Shown here: piece after piece, positions 8,393-14,679 of the stretch | Numbering within the stretch: position 1 is the stretch's first letter | How the letters are laid out: every line of letters starts with the position of its first letter | DNA from: an uncultured Gammaproteobacteria bacterium | Lineage (GTDB): Bacteria; Pseudomonadota; Gammaproteobacteria; Rariloculales; Rariloculaceae | Length of the DNA stretch: 24,372 bases | Direction of reading: 5' to 3' | Assembly (NCBI GenBank): GCA_946887385.1 | Contig: CAMPKU010000033.1 | Span: 1-24,372, forward strand | Translations under genes and position numbers: made by a program | Notes under the pieces: model-generated | What the model was told of the DNA's origin: nothing | Database searches by the model: none | Seen by the model: only the letters and a program-made list of their open reading frames with translations

Positions 8393-9301
8393 TCAGTCGC
8401 GCCCTGCGAGCTCGGCGTAGATCGCCGGTAGAAATAGCATGTGGTCCGGCGAGCCCCACTGCGCGTCGAACTCGGCGGTTGGGCGCGCAGCGACGACGTC
8501 CTCGAGGCTCTTCCCTTGGCGCACCAGCGCTGCAACCCGATTGTGCACCGTGGTGAGCATGCTCCGATACGCAACGAGGTCGGCGCGGCTCGACACGGCG
8601 CCCACGCCCGGCACGATCTTGGTTGTCTCGTCGGCCAGCGACAACGCGAGCTCGGCGGCCTCGATGAACCCCTGAAACGTGCCGCCCGCGATGAGTTGAT
8701 AGCGGCTCGGACTGAACAGATCGCCGAGGTGCAGCACGTTCGCATCGACGTAGCGAACGATGCTATTGCCGTGTGCATGCGCCGGCGGCGCGTGCAACAC
8801 GTCCACGCGCTGGCCGCCCACGAACAGCGTGACACCGCCGCCGTCCGGGAAGGTGACCGTTGGCAACGCGGCCGGCGGCGCCGGCGGGCCGCCGCGCTGG
8901 CCCGCGGCCAGCACCGTTCGCGTTTCCTCGTGCGCGACGATGCGCGCACCGCTCGAGCCGAACGCCTCGTTACCGCCGGTATGATCGGGATGCTCGTGGC
9001 CGTTCACGACGTAGCGGATGGGACCGCCGCCGAGCCGCGCGGCGAGCGCGGCGATCTCTTCAAAGGCGGCAGCGCTCTTCGTATCGACGAGCAGCGAGCC
9101 GTCGGCGGCCACGAGCAACGTGCTGTTCGCGCCGCCTCCGCCTGTGAGCACATACAGCCCGTCGACGATGGGCTCGGCGCGCACCGGCGGCGGCGCAGCC
9201 GAAGCCGCCGGGGGCGGCTGCGCCGACAATGGCGCGCCGAAAGTTAACAGTACGCAAGTAAGTGCGGCGGCCGCGCAACCGGCCCTCGTAACGGCTCGCA
9301 T
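8393..9301 (-). CDS. Secreted MBL-fold metallohydrolase
   Basis: A 302-residue metallo-beta-lactamase-fold protein with a Sec signal peptide (cleavage about residue 27, LSA before Q). The zinc motif HEHPDH lies at residues 102-107, the middle His at 175 within PPAHAHGNS, and the bridging Asp at 194 in LHLGD. Relatives normally end with PGHG, but here the segment is IVPGVG, so the expected His is Val233. The ATG at 9301 is preferred: GGAGGG lies 9 bases upstream and it starts the signal peptide, while the frame stays open to 9475 without coding character. It is immediately followed by the PQQ lipoprotein, suggesting a joint periplasmic role; PQQ-linked MBL proteins are known in some alcohol-oxidation clusters. 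The substrate is unknown. Confidence 0.88.
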   Translation of the reverse strand: MRAVTRAGCAAAALTCVLLTFGAPLSAQPPPAASAAPPPVRAEPIVDGLYVLTGGGGANSTLLVAADGSLLVDTKSAAAFEEIAALAARLGGGPIRYVVNGHEHPDHTGGNEAFGSSGARIVAHEETRTVLAAGQRGGPPAPPAALPTVTFPDGGGVTLFVGGQRVDVLHAPPAHAHGNSIVRYVDANVLHLGDLFSPSRYQLIAGGTFQGFIEAAELALSLADETTKIVPGVGAVSSRADLVAYRSMLTTVHNRVAALVRQGKSLEDVVAARPTAEFDAQWGSPDHMLFLPAIYAELAGRD

Positions 9302-9329
9302 GGCTGCTCGCCCTCCAGTGGTTCGATTC

Positions 9330-9364
9330 GATTCTAGGGTAGCCCCCACCGCGGTGCTAGAATC
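9330..9364. promoter_or_regulatory. Symmetrical divergent promoter/operator candidate
   Basis: In the 94-base spacer between the MBL gene (-) and the BI-1 gene (+), GATTCTAG (9330-9337) and CTAGAATC (9357-9364) form an 8-bp perfect inverted repeat with 19 bases between. Each arm contains TAGAAT, a 5/6 match to a sigma70 -10 box, one reading outward on each strand. The centre holds a second perfect palindrome, CACCGCGGTG (9347-9356). The -35 regions are weak on both strands. This could be a shared promoter pair with an operator between. Confidence 0.4.
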
Positions 9365-9395
9365 CAGGCTGTTTCGACAGCCTACGGGAGCGAAC

Positions 9396-10091
9396 ATGCA
9401 GTCGCAGACATTGTCCAGCCGCATTCCGGTCGCCGAGCTGAGCGCGCAATCGCGCTCCGATTTCATCTGGCGCACGTACGGTCACGTCGCGGCAGCGATC
9501 CTCTTGTTCGCCGGCATCGAAACGTACCTTTTCGACAGCGGCCTCGCGGTGCCCATGGCCCAGTCGATGCTCGGCTTCAACTGGCTGCTCATCCTCGGCG
9601 CCTTCATGATCGTGGGCTGGCTCGCCACGCACGTGGCGCATACGGTGCAGTCGAAACCGCTGCAGTACGTGGCCCTCGTGGGCTTCGTGGTGGCGCAGGC
9701 CATCATCTTCTTGCCGCTGCTCGCAATCGCCATGTCGTTGCAGCCCGGCATCGTCGAGAGCGCCGTCGGCGTCACACTGCTTGGCACGGGCGGCCTCACG
9801 GCCGTCGCATTCATCACGCGCAAAGACTTCTCGTTCCTGCGCGGGATGCTCGTTTGGGGCGGCATCCTGGCCCTGATCGGCATCGCCGCGTCGGTGCTGT
9901 TCGGCTTCCAGCTCGGCACCTGGTTCTCCGTGGCGATGATCGGCTTCGCCGGCGCCGCGGTGCTCTACGACACGTCGAACATCCTGCATCACTACCCCGA
10001 GGATCGATACGTCGGCGCTGCGCTGCAGCTTTTCGCGTCGATCGCGCTGATGTTCTGGTACGTGCTGCGGCTCTTCATGTCGCGCGACTAG
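9396..10091 (+). CDS. Bax inhibitor-1 (BI-1)/YccA family membrane protein
   Basis: A 231-residue integral inner-membrane protein with seven hydrophobic helices and a soluble N-terminus of about 30 residues, the standard size for the family. The most conserved stretch is near the C-terminus: LYDTSNILHHYPEDRYVGAA, followed by a final helix ending in RLF, as in bacterial BI-1/YccA/YbhL proteins. Members are linked to calcium leak and, for YccA, to regulation of the FtsH protease; which applies here cannot be told. The ATG at 9396 has GGGAG 5 bases upstream, and the frame stays open to 9018 only as a shadow of the MBL gene. It is a single-gene unit closed by a strong intrinsic terminator. Confidence 0.93.
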   Translation: MQSQTLSSRIPVAELSAQSRSDFIWRTYGHVAAAILLFAGIETYLFDSGLAVPMAQSMLGFNWLLILGAFMIVGWLATHVAHTVQSKPLQYVALVGFVVAQAIIFLPLLAIAMSLQPGIVESAVGVTLLGTGGLTAVAFITRKDFSFLRGMLVWGGILALIGIAASVLFGFQLGTWFSVAMIGFAGAAVLYDTSNILHHYPEDRYVGAALQLFASIALMFWYVLRLFMSRD

Positions 10092-10098
10092 TCGCGCG
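10081..10098. repeat. 18-bp perfect palindrome over a stop codon
   Basis: CGCGCGACTAGTCGCGCG equals its own reverse complement and contains the TAG stop of the BI-1 gene. It lies 12 bases before the terminator stem and may form an extra 3'-end hairpin or be a protein-binding site. Confidence 0.5.
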
Positions 10099-10110
10099 GT
10101 TAACCCGTCC

Positions 10111-10145
10111 GCAACGCGGCTCCTTCGGGGGCCGCGCTGCTTTTT
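10111..10145 (+). terminator. Intrinsic terminator after the BI-1 gene
   Basis: CGCGGCTCC (10115-10123) pairs over nine positions (one G-T) with GGGGCCGCG (10128-10136) around a TTCG tetraloop. Three further outer pairs (GCA with TGC) follow after one mismatch, and TTTTT begins at 10141. This is a textbook rho-independent terminator on the + strand. Confidence 0.88.
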
Positions 10146-10235
10146 GGGCAAGGCGGATTTCGTGGAAAACCCCAACTGAACGGCGCCTGAACGCCGCATC
10201 AGCATCTCTAGAAGCGTCAAGTTCGAACCCGGTTT

Positions 10236-10265
10236 TTGCGGCCGCCGGAAACGATCGAATACAAT
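10236..10265 (+). promoter_or_regulatory. Candidate sigma70 promoter for the YceI gene
   Basis: TACAAT (10260-10265, 5/6 to the -10 consensus) lies 18 bases after TTGCGG (10236-10241, 3/6 to the -35 consensus). A transcript from about 10272 would have a leader of about 37 bases. The terminator just upstream means the YceI gene needs its own promoter. The rest of 10146-10235 shows only a small GGCG/CGCC hairpin potential. Confidence 0.4.
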
Positions 10266-10308
10266 TGGCCGTGATTGGAGCCCCCTTCTCCCACTTGGGA
10301 CCACGAAT

Positions 10309-10869
10309 ATGACCAACACAACCTACTTGAAGCCGCTCGTCGCCGTCGCCGCCCTCGCCTTCAGCGTCGGCGCGCTCGCGGCCCCCTGGACCGTCGTACC
10401 GGAGACGAGCTCCGTCGGCTTCGTGGGCACGCAGCAAGGCACCAAATTCAACGGGCGGTTCCAAGAGTTCACGGCGCAGATCGACCTCGACGCGGCGGAT
10501 CCCACGAAGGGCAGCATCGTCGGTACCGTGCAGCTCGATTCGGTGAACACGCGCGACAGCGATCGCGACGCTTCGCTGCTCGACAAGGATTGGTTCAACG
10601 CCAAGGAATTCCCCGAGGCGAAGTTCGAGTCGCAGAAGATCGAGAAGGCAGCGGACGGCTCTTATGTTGCGAACGGTCAGCTCACGCTGAAGGGCACCAC
10701 GAAGCCGGTCGCGATGAAGTTCACCCTAACCGGCTCGGGCGCCACGGCGCAGTTCGCAGGCTCGATGTCGATCAATCGCTTCGACTTCAACATCGGCGAA
10801 GGCTGGAACGACACGAGCTGGGTGGCGCAGGACGTTGCCGTCGACGTGAAGCTCGACCTCAAGCAATAG
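10309..10869 (+). CDS. YceI family periplasmic protein
   Basis: A 186-residue secreted lipocalin-like protein of the YceI family, which binds isoprenoid-type or other amphiphilic lipids in the periplasm. A clear Sec signal peptide ends at GALA before APW. The mature protein opens with the family pattern WTVVPETSSVGFVG. It then shows KFNGRFQEF, DSVNTRDSDRD, KDWFNAKEFPEAKFES and LTLKGTTKPV, in the expected order, and ends in the NRFDFNIGEGWND strand. Length is normal. Its Shine-Dalgarno (TTGGGA) is weak. The stop is only 4 bases from the stop of the converging gene, so no terminator fits between them. YceI is often next to a cytochrome b561 gene; none is present here. Confidence 0.95.
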   Translation: MTNTTYLKPLVAVAALAFSVGALAAPWTVVPETSSVGFVGTQQGTKFNGRFQEFTAQIDLDAADPTKGSIVGTVQLDSVNTRDSDRDASLLDKDWFNAKEFPEAKFESQKIEKAADGSYVANGQLTLKGTTKPVAMKFTLTGSGATAQFAGSMSINRFDFNIGEGWNDTSWVAQDVAVDVKLDLKQ

Positions 10870-10873
10870 CGCG

Positions 10874-11674
10874 CTATTCGGCGGGGTCGATGCGTAAGCG
10901 CTGGTGCCCGGTCTCCGGATCCTGGTAGTAGCGATTGTCCTCGCAGATGTATTCCTGGATCTTGTAGTCGGGCCAGCGCTTGTACATCCACCGCCAGGTC
11001 CAGGGCGCGGTGAGATATTCCGGATCGGTGACGGTGACCCGATTCTCCATGTAGTTGTCGTCGAGCAGCCGAATACGCTCGACGATCTTCATGCTCGCCG
11101 AATGGGGCACGTTGCGAAACCGAACGTAGTCTTTCACGCCGACGGTTTCGACGACGAGCGTGTCGCCCTCCCAATGGCCCGCGGAGTGGCCGGCAAATCG
11201 CGGCTCGGCATCTTCGGGCGCCATGGGCTCTTCGTTCAGGTACACGCGCCGGACCTGGTTGTAGGCCTCTTGAATGAACGTGACCTGCCCCGGCGTCTCG
11301 AGCACCTCCATGGGGAACATCGCCTGCATCATCGCGGGCATCCCGTCGGGAATGCACGCCGAGTAGTTGTTCGCGGGCGGCAGGCCGGCCTGCGTCAGCT
11401 TCGCAACCCGATCGCGTTCGGCGCGCCAGTCGGCGAGATACTCGGGCTTTAGCGGCGGGTCGGGAATCGCCTCGGGCGGGCTCGGCGCCGTAGTGGCCCC
11501 ATCCGATCCAAGCCCCGCAGAGGCCGTCGGATAGCGTTCCCAGGAGCCGTTGATGCCGCGGACGTTGCCGCCGTCTTGAGCCCAGCCGGCAGCGGCGAAG
11601 AGTGCCGCGCTCACAGCGAATACCAGCCGCGCGGCAGCGCGGCAAGCCCTTGGAGCAACCAATGTAGCGTTCAT
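10874..11674 (-). CDS. Secreted protein of unknown function paired with DUF6152
   Basis: A 266-residue protein whose family I cannot name. A Sec signal peptide spans about residues 1-32 (cleavage after GWA, before QD). A Pro-rich linker follows, then a domain with GMPAMMQAMFPMEVLETPGQ, HSAGHWEGDTLVVETVGVKD and RIRLLDDNYMENRVTVTDPE, which reads like a beta-strand-rich ligand-binding or lipocalin-type fold. I have seen the GHWEGDTLVVET pattern as a conserved feature of secreted proteins in environmental proteobacteria and acidobacteria, often beside DUF6152 genes (recollection, not a search). The start at 11674 follows the upstream stop by 8 bases, and the signal peptide begins there. It is the second gene of a two-gene unit. 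Confidence 0.78.
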   Translation of the reverse strand: MNATLVAPRACRAAARLVFAVSAALFAAAGWAQDGGNVRGINGSWERYPTASAGLGSDGATTAPSPPEAIPDPPLKPEYLADWRAERDRVAKLTQAGLPPANNYSACIPDGMPAMMQAMFPMEVLETPGQVTFIQEAYNQVRRVYLNEEPMAPEDAEPRFAGHSAGHWEGDTLVVETVGVKDYVRFRNVPHSASMKIVERIRLLDDNYMENRVTVTDPEYLTAPWTWRWMYKRWPDYKIQEYICEDNRYYQDPETGHQRLRIDPAE

Positions 11675-11682
11675 GCGCCCGC

Positions 11683-12090
11683 CTAGTCGTTGAACGAAAT
11701 GCGAGCAGCCCCCGCGGGGCCGCCGTTGCTGAACTCGCGCCCATCCTTGAGCTTCACGGCCTTCAGCAAGGCGCCCGGGTCGCCGTTGCGCAGCGGCGAG
11801 ATGATCACGCTGATCTCGTCGCCGGGCTTGATCATGTTCCACTTCCAGCCCACTCGATTCAGGATGCCGGGGTTGGCGCCCTCGATGAGCCAGCGCTTCA
11901 TGGCGCCGGTGTCGTCGGCCACGTCGAGCTCGATATAGACGTGCGGATTCGCCCACTCGAAGCTCGCCACCTTGCCCGTGTAACGGACTTGGACGTCCGG
12001 CTCATAAGGAGCGAAGGAATGGTGCGCCATGGCTGCTGTGCTCGCGGCCAGCAGCAACGTCAACGAGAGTATTCGGATGCCAGATCGCAT
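11683..12090 (-). CDS. DUF6152 family secreted protein
   Basis: A 135-residue small periplasmic protein. The signal peptide ends at AMA, leaving an N-terminus of HHSFAPYEP, the family's characteristic His-His-Ser-Phe opening and a possible metal-binding site. VRYTGKVASFEWANPHVYIEL and LNRVGWKWNMIKPGDEISV match the two best conserved parts of DUF6152 (OB-fold-like). Function in the family is unknown. The ATG at 12090 has a GGGGGAA ribosome site and a TATAAT box about 30 bases upstream. It leads the unit with the 266-residue secreted protein, 8 bases apart, so the two products probably act together. Confidence 0.85.
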   Translation of the reverse strand: MRSGIRILSLTLLLAASTAAMAHHSFAPYEPDVQVRYTGKVASFEWANPHVYIELDVADDTGAMKRWLIEGANPGILNRVGWKWNMIKPGDEISVIISPLRNGDPGALLKAVKLKDGREFSNGGPAGAARISFND

Positions 12091-12110
12091 AGTTCCCCCA
12101 CACGTTCCTC

Positions 12111-12148
12111 TTCGGCCGATTATATTGGAGGCCGAACGCTTTTCCTAA
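12111..12148 (-). promoter_or_regulatory. Promoter with -10 box inside an inverted repeat
   Basis: On the - strand TATAAT (12124 down to 12119) is a perfect -10 box, with TTAGGA (12148-12143, 3/6) 18 bases before it, giving a leader of about 22 bases to the DUF6152 gene. TTCGGCC (12111-12117) and GGCCGAA (12130-12136) are a perfect 7-bp inverted repeat flanking the -10, well placed for a repressor. It lies in the 83-base spacer downstream of the regulator gene. Confidence 0.55.
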
Positions 12149-12173
12149 GAGGGAGCGGATCGATAAGTTCCCG

Positions 12174-13997
12174 TCAGTCGCCGCGGATTTGGTCTAGAGC
12201 GGCCCGGATCCTCGGTTTTTCGAAAGCCGGATCGGCCATGATATTCATGCGTAGGTTGTTCAACGCGATGAAGCCCTCGTCCACCTCGTGGTTGCGCACC
12301 TTCGTAGCCGCGTTCTCGAGCCAGCGCAACATCTCGTCGTAGTCGCCCACGGCCGCCGCAGCCATGGCGTAAGAACCGGCCCCGATCGGGCGCCGGGCGC
12401 CCATCGTTTGAATCTCGGCATTTAGGCGCCCCGCGTCCTCGCTACGCCCGACTCGCGCGTAGCCGAGCGCGAGCTCGGCGAGAAAGACCATCGAGCGCGA
12501 CTCGCCGATCAGTTGCTCCGTACGCTCGAGCAGCCGTGCGCCTTCGGCTGCGTTGCCGCGAGCAATTTCCACGTACGACAACCATGCGGCGGTAAAAGGG
12601 TCGCCGGGCGCAATTTGATGTGCCGCGCGCAGGCTCGCCACCGCGGCGTCTCGATCGCCGAGCACGCCGCGCACGATCCCGAGCCAGCGGTGAGCTTCGC
12701 CGACTTTCGGGTTCAACGTGACACCTTGCTCGGCAATCCGGACCGCGCGCTCGCGGCGGCCGAGCATTGCGTTCAGCCACCCGCCCGAGCCGATCGCATG
12801 AAGATCGCTCGGCGCCGCCTCGAGCGCTCGGTCGAAGGAACGCAAAGCCTCGGTCCAACGCCAGTGCAGGAAATCCACTCGCGCGAGCGCACCCGCCGCG
12901 TACATTGCATTCGGGTCGATCGCCAATGCGCGATTCGCGCGATCGCGCACAACGTGCACGAGCCGCTCGCGCTCCGCTGGATCGATTGCATCGCCTTGTA
13001 TGGTGTTGACGAGCTCGAGCGCATCGGTGGCGGCCAGCCACCCAAGCGCCGCTGCGAAGCTCGGGTCCGCATCCAGCGCACTTTCCATCAACCGCCGGGC
13101 CAGCGTCTCGTTCGGCGATACGCTGGAATATAGATAGTTGGCTTGTGCGTAGAGCTCATACGCCCGCGTGGAACGCGTGAGCGCGCGCGCCAAACTTTCT
13201 TTCTCTTCCGAGGAAAGCTCTACGTGCAGCGCGCGCGCCACGTCGAGCGAAACGGCGGACTGCATCGAGAGCGCGTCGTCTCGATGGCCGTCGTAGCTAT
13301 CGCTCCACACCACGCTGTCGGTAGCGGCGTCGATCAATCGCGCGTCCACCCGCAGCTTGTCGCGCGCGCTGCGGACGCTGCCTTCGAGGATGATGTCGGC
13401 TCCGAGCTCCGCGGCAATCGTGCGAATCGGCGGGCGCTCCGTGGCGTACCGCAGCACCGAGGTTCGCGAGATCACGCGGAAACGGTCCGCAAGCCTCGAG
13501 AGCCTCGTCAGGATCTCCTCCTGCATACCCGCGGCTACGTAGGCGTTCTCGGGATTCGAGCTCAGATTGTCGAACGGCAGCACGGCCAAGCCGCGCCGCT
13601 CGGATTCCGCGCGAGCGCCGCTTGCCGAGTCGCCGGTATCACGCCCGCCGGCGGGCGGCGCGCGGCGGTGCACGACCGGTGCCACGAGGCGCACGCCCAT
13701 CTTGGGAATGGTTTCGATGACGCCCGAATGCTTCGAGCTGTCGCCGAGCACCTTGCGAAGCTCGACGAGGCACTGCGACAGCGCATCGGGCGTCACCGCC
13801 ATGCCGGGCCACACGGCGTCGAGAAGCTCGTTGCGCGTCACGACGGTGCCGCCGGCCTCCGCAAGGTAGACGAGCACCGCCATCGCGCGCGGTGTAACCC
13901 GCTGCACTTCGCCGGCGCGCGACACGCGGGCGAGCTTGGGCTCGATGAGCCAGTCACCGATCCAAAAATCCGAGCCTCCCAAGTGTGCGCGCGCCAT
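12174..13997 (-). CDS. Winged-helix transcriptional regulator with TolB-like and TPR domains
   Basis: A 607-residue one-component regulator. Residues about 10-108 form an OmpR/CadC-type winged helix (VTPRAMAVLVYLAEAGGTVV, then WPGMAVTPDALSQCLVELRK and TIPKMGVRLV). Residues about 138-255 are the TolB-like/adenylate-cyclase-associated domain (GLAVLPFDNLSSNPENAYVA, then ILEGSVR). The remainder, to residue 607, is a series of TPR helices. Relatives of the CadC/ToxR type usually carry a membrane helix between the winged helix and the sensor, but here that linker is Arg/Gly/Ser-rich and hydrophilic, so the protein should be cytoplasmic. GGAG sits 6 bases before the ATG at 13997. It may control the DUF6152 pair downstream or the divergent gene at 14194 (inference). 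Confidence 0.88.
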   Translation of the reverse strand: MARAHLGGSDFWIGDWLIEPKLARVSRAGEVQRVTPRAMAVLVYLAEAGGTVVTRNELLDAVWPGMAVTPDALSQCLVELRKVLGDSSKHSGVIETIPKMGVRLVAPVVHRRAPPAGGRDTGDSASGARAESERRGLAVLPFDNLSSNPENAYVAAGMQEEILTRLSRLADRFRVISRTSVLRYATERPPIRTIAAELGADIILEGSVRSARDKLRVDARLIDAATDSVVWSDSYDGHRDDALSMQSAVSLDVARALHVELSSEEKESLARALTRSTRAYELYAQANYLYSSVSPNETLARRLMESALDADPSFAAALGWLAATDALELVNTIQGDAIDPAERERLVHVVRDRANRALAIDPNAMYAAGALARVDFLHWRWTEALRSFDRALEAAPSDLHAIGSGGWLNAMLGRRERAVRIAEQGVTLNPKVGEAHRWLGIVRGVLGDRDAAVASLRAAHQIAPGDPFTAAWLSYVEIARGNAAEGARLLERTEQLIGESRSMVFLAELALGYARVGRSEDAGRLNAEIQTMGARRPIGAGSYAMAAAAVGDYDEMLRWLENAATKVRNHEVDEGFIALNNLRMNIMADPAFEKPRIRAALDQIRGD

Positions 13998-14162
13998 CCT
14001 CTGCTCCGGAGAACCGGTCCATCCTTCGAACGCTCAGAGTCTAGCGCCTCGCAGTCGCGCCAGCCTAACGCCGGCTCGGCTTGCGTTCGTGCGGCTCTCC
14101 GGCGCGAGTCGTGCGCCGGTCGTGCGGGCTCCGGTTTCGTTTGCGGCGCAGCCGTAAAAAAG

Positions 14163-14186
14163 CTCCGTCGATGAATCGAAACGGAG
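14163..14186 (+). promoter_or_regulatory. Hairpin that masks a Shine-Dalgarno sequence
   Basis: CTCCGT (14163-14168) pairs with ACGGAG (14181-14186), extended inward by CGA/TCG around a TGAA loop with a two-base bulge. ACGGAG is the ribosome site of the gene at 14194 (7-base spacing), so folding would hide it. The rest of the 196-base divergent spacer 13998-14193 is GC-rich; I find no convincing promoter in it. Confidence 0.4.
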
Positions 14187-14193
14187 AAAACAC

Positions 14194-14613
14194 ATGACCA
14201 CGCCGGCCTTATCACTGCGCGCAGCGCCCTTCGCAAGGAGAAGTCGCGGCTTCCCCGATCTCACGTGCGTTTGGCTGGTGCTGGTTCTTGCTGCGTCGTC
14301 GGCGGGAGCCGAGTCGCTCGGTATGGTGACGCCGGATCAGTGGCAGCCGCACGCGAAAGTCGGAATCCTCGACCGCGTGACGCTCAGAGTCCATTGGCAC
14401 GAGAGCCTCAAGCTGCTTCGCGAAGCCGCCGTCGCGCACAACATCGCAGCCACGGACCTGCACGGCTTCTCCCTTCTGCGCCGCGATGCCGAGACCGGCG
14501 CATGGGTGTGCGACGTGTTCGTGGTGAGAATGCGCGGCGCGCTCGTCGACAATGATCGAACCGTCACGTTCGGACACGAGGTGCTGCACTGCTTCGGCTT
14601 TCGTCACGAGTAG
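14194..14613 (+). CDS. Small secreted protein with C-terminal metzincin-like zinc motif
   Basis: A 139-residue protein I cannot assign to a named family. A long basic n-region is followed by a hydrophobic stretch (LTCVWLVLVLAASSAGA), consistent with a signal peptide cleaved near residue 40. The extreme C-terminus reads HEVLHCFGFRH at residues 128-138, an exact match to the metzincin pattern HExxHxxGxxH, followed by one last Glu. Full metzincins have a further Met-turn region, which is absent. The product may therefore be a minimal zincin-like or zinc-binding protein. The ATG has ACGGAG 7 bases upstream. The gene is divergent from the winged-helix regulator and ends just before a GC-rich hairpin. 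Confidence 0.75.
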   Translation: MTTPALSLRAAPFARRSRGFPDLTCVWLVLVLAASSAGAESLGMVTPDQWQPHAKVGILDRVTLRVHWHESLKLLREAAVAHNIAATDLHGFSLLRRDAETGAWVCDVFVVRMRGALVDNDRTVTFGHEVLHCFGFRHE

Positions 14614-14622
14614 CGCATTGGG

Positions 14623-14637
14623 GCGCCCCGCGGGCGC
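14623..14637 (+). terminator. GC-rich hairpin, possible weak terminator
   Basis: GCGCCC (14623-14628) and GGGCGC (14632-14637) form a 6-bp stem with a 3-base loop 10 bases after the stop of the metzincin-motif gene. The following TCTAG is a poor U-tract, so termination efficiency is doubtful. Confidence 0.3.
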
Positions 14638-14641
14638 TCTA

Positions 14642-14669
14642 GTGACCCAGGCGCGTCAGGCTCTATACT
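14642..14669 (+). promoter_or_regulatory. Candidate promoter giving a leaderless or near-leaderless mRNA
   Basis: TATACT (14664-14669, 5/6) follows GTGACC (14642-14647, 4/6) with 16 bases between. Transcription would begin at about 14676, only a few bases before the ATG at 14680, and there is no Shine-Dalgarno. Confidence 0.35.
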
Positions 14670-14679
14670 CGTGGCCGCT

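Noticed and set aside
7309..8949. 546-codon open frame on the - strand inside the PQQ lipoprotein and MBL genes
   Set aside because: Shadow frame; extremely Arg/Ser-rich with no family features.
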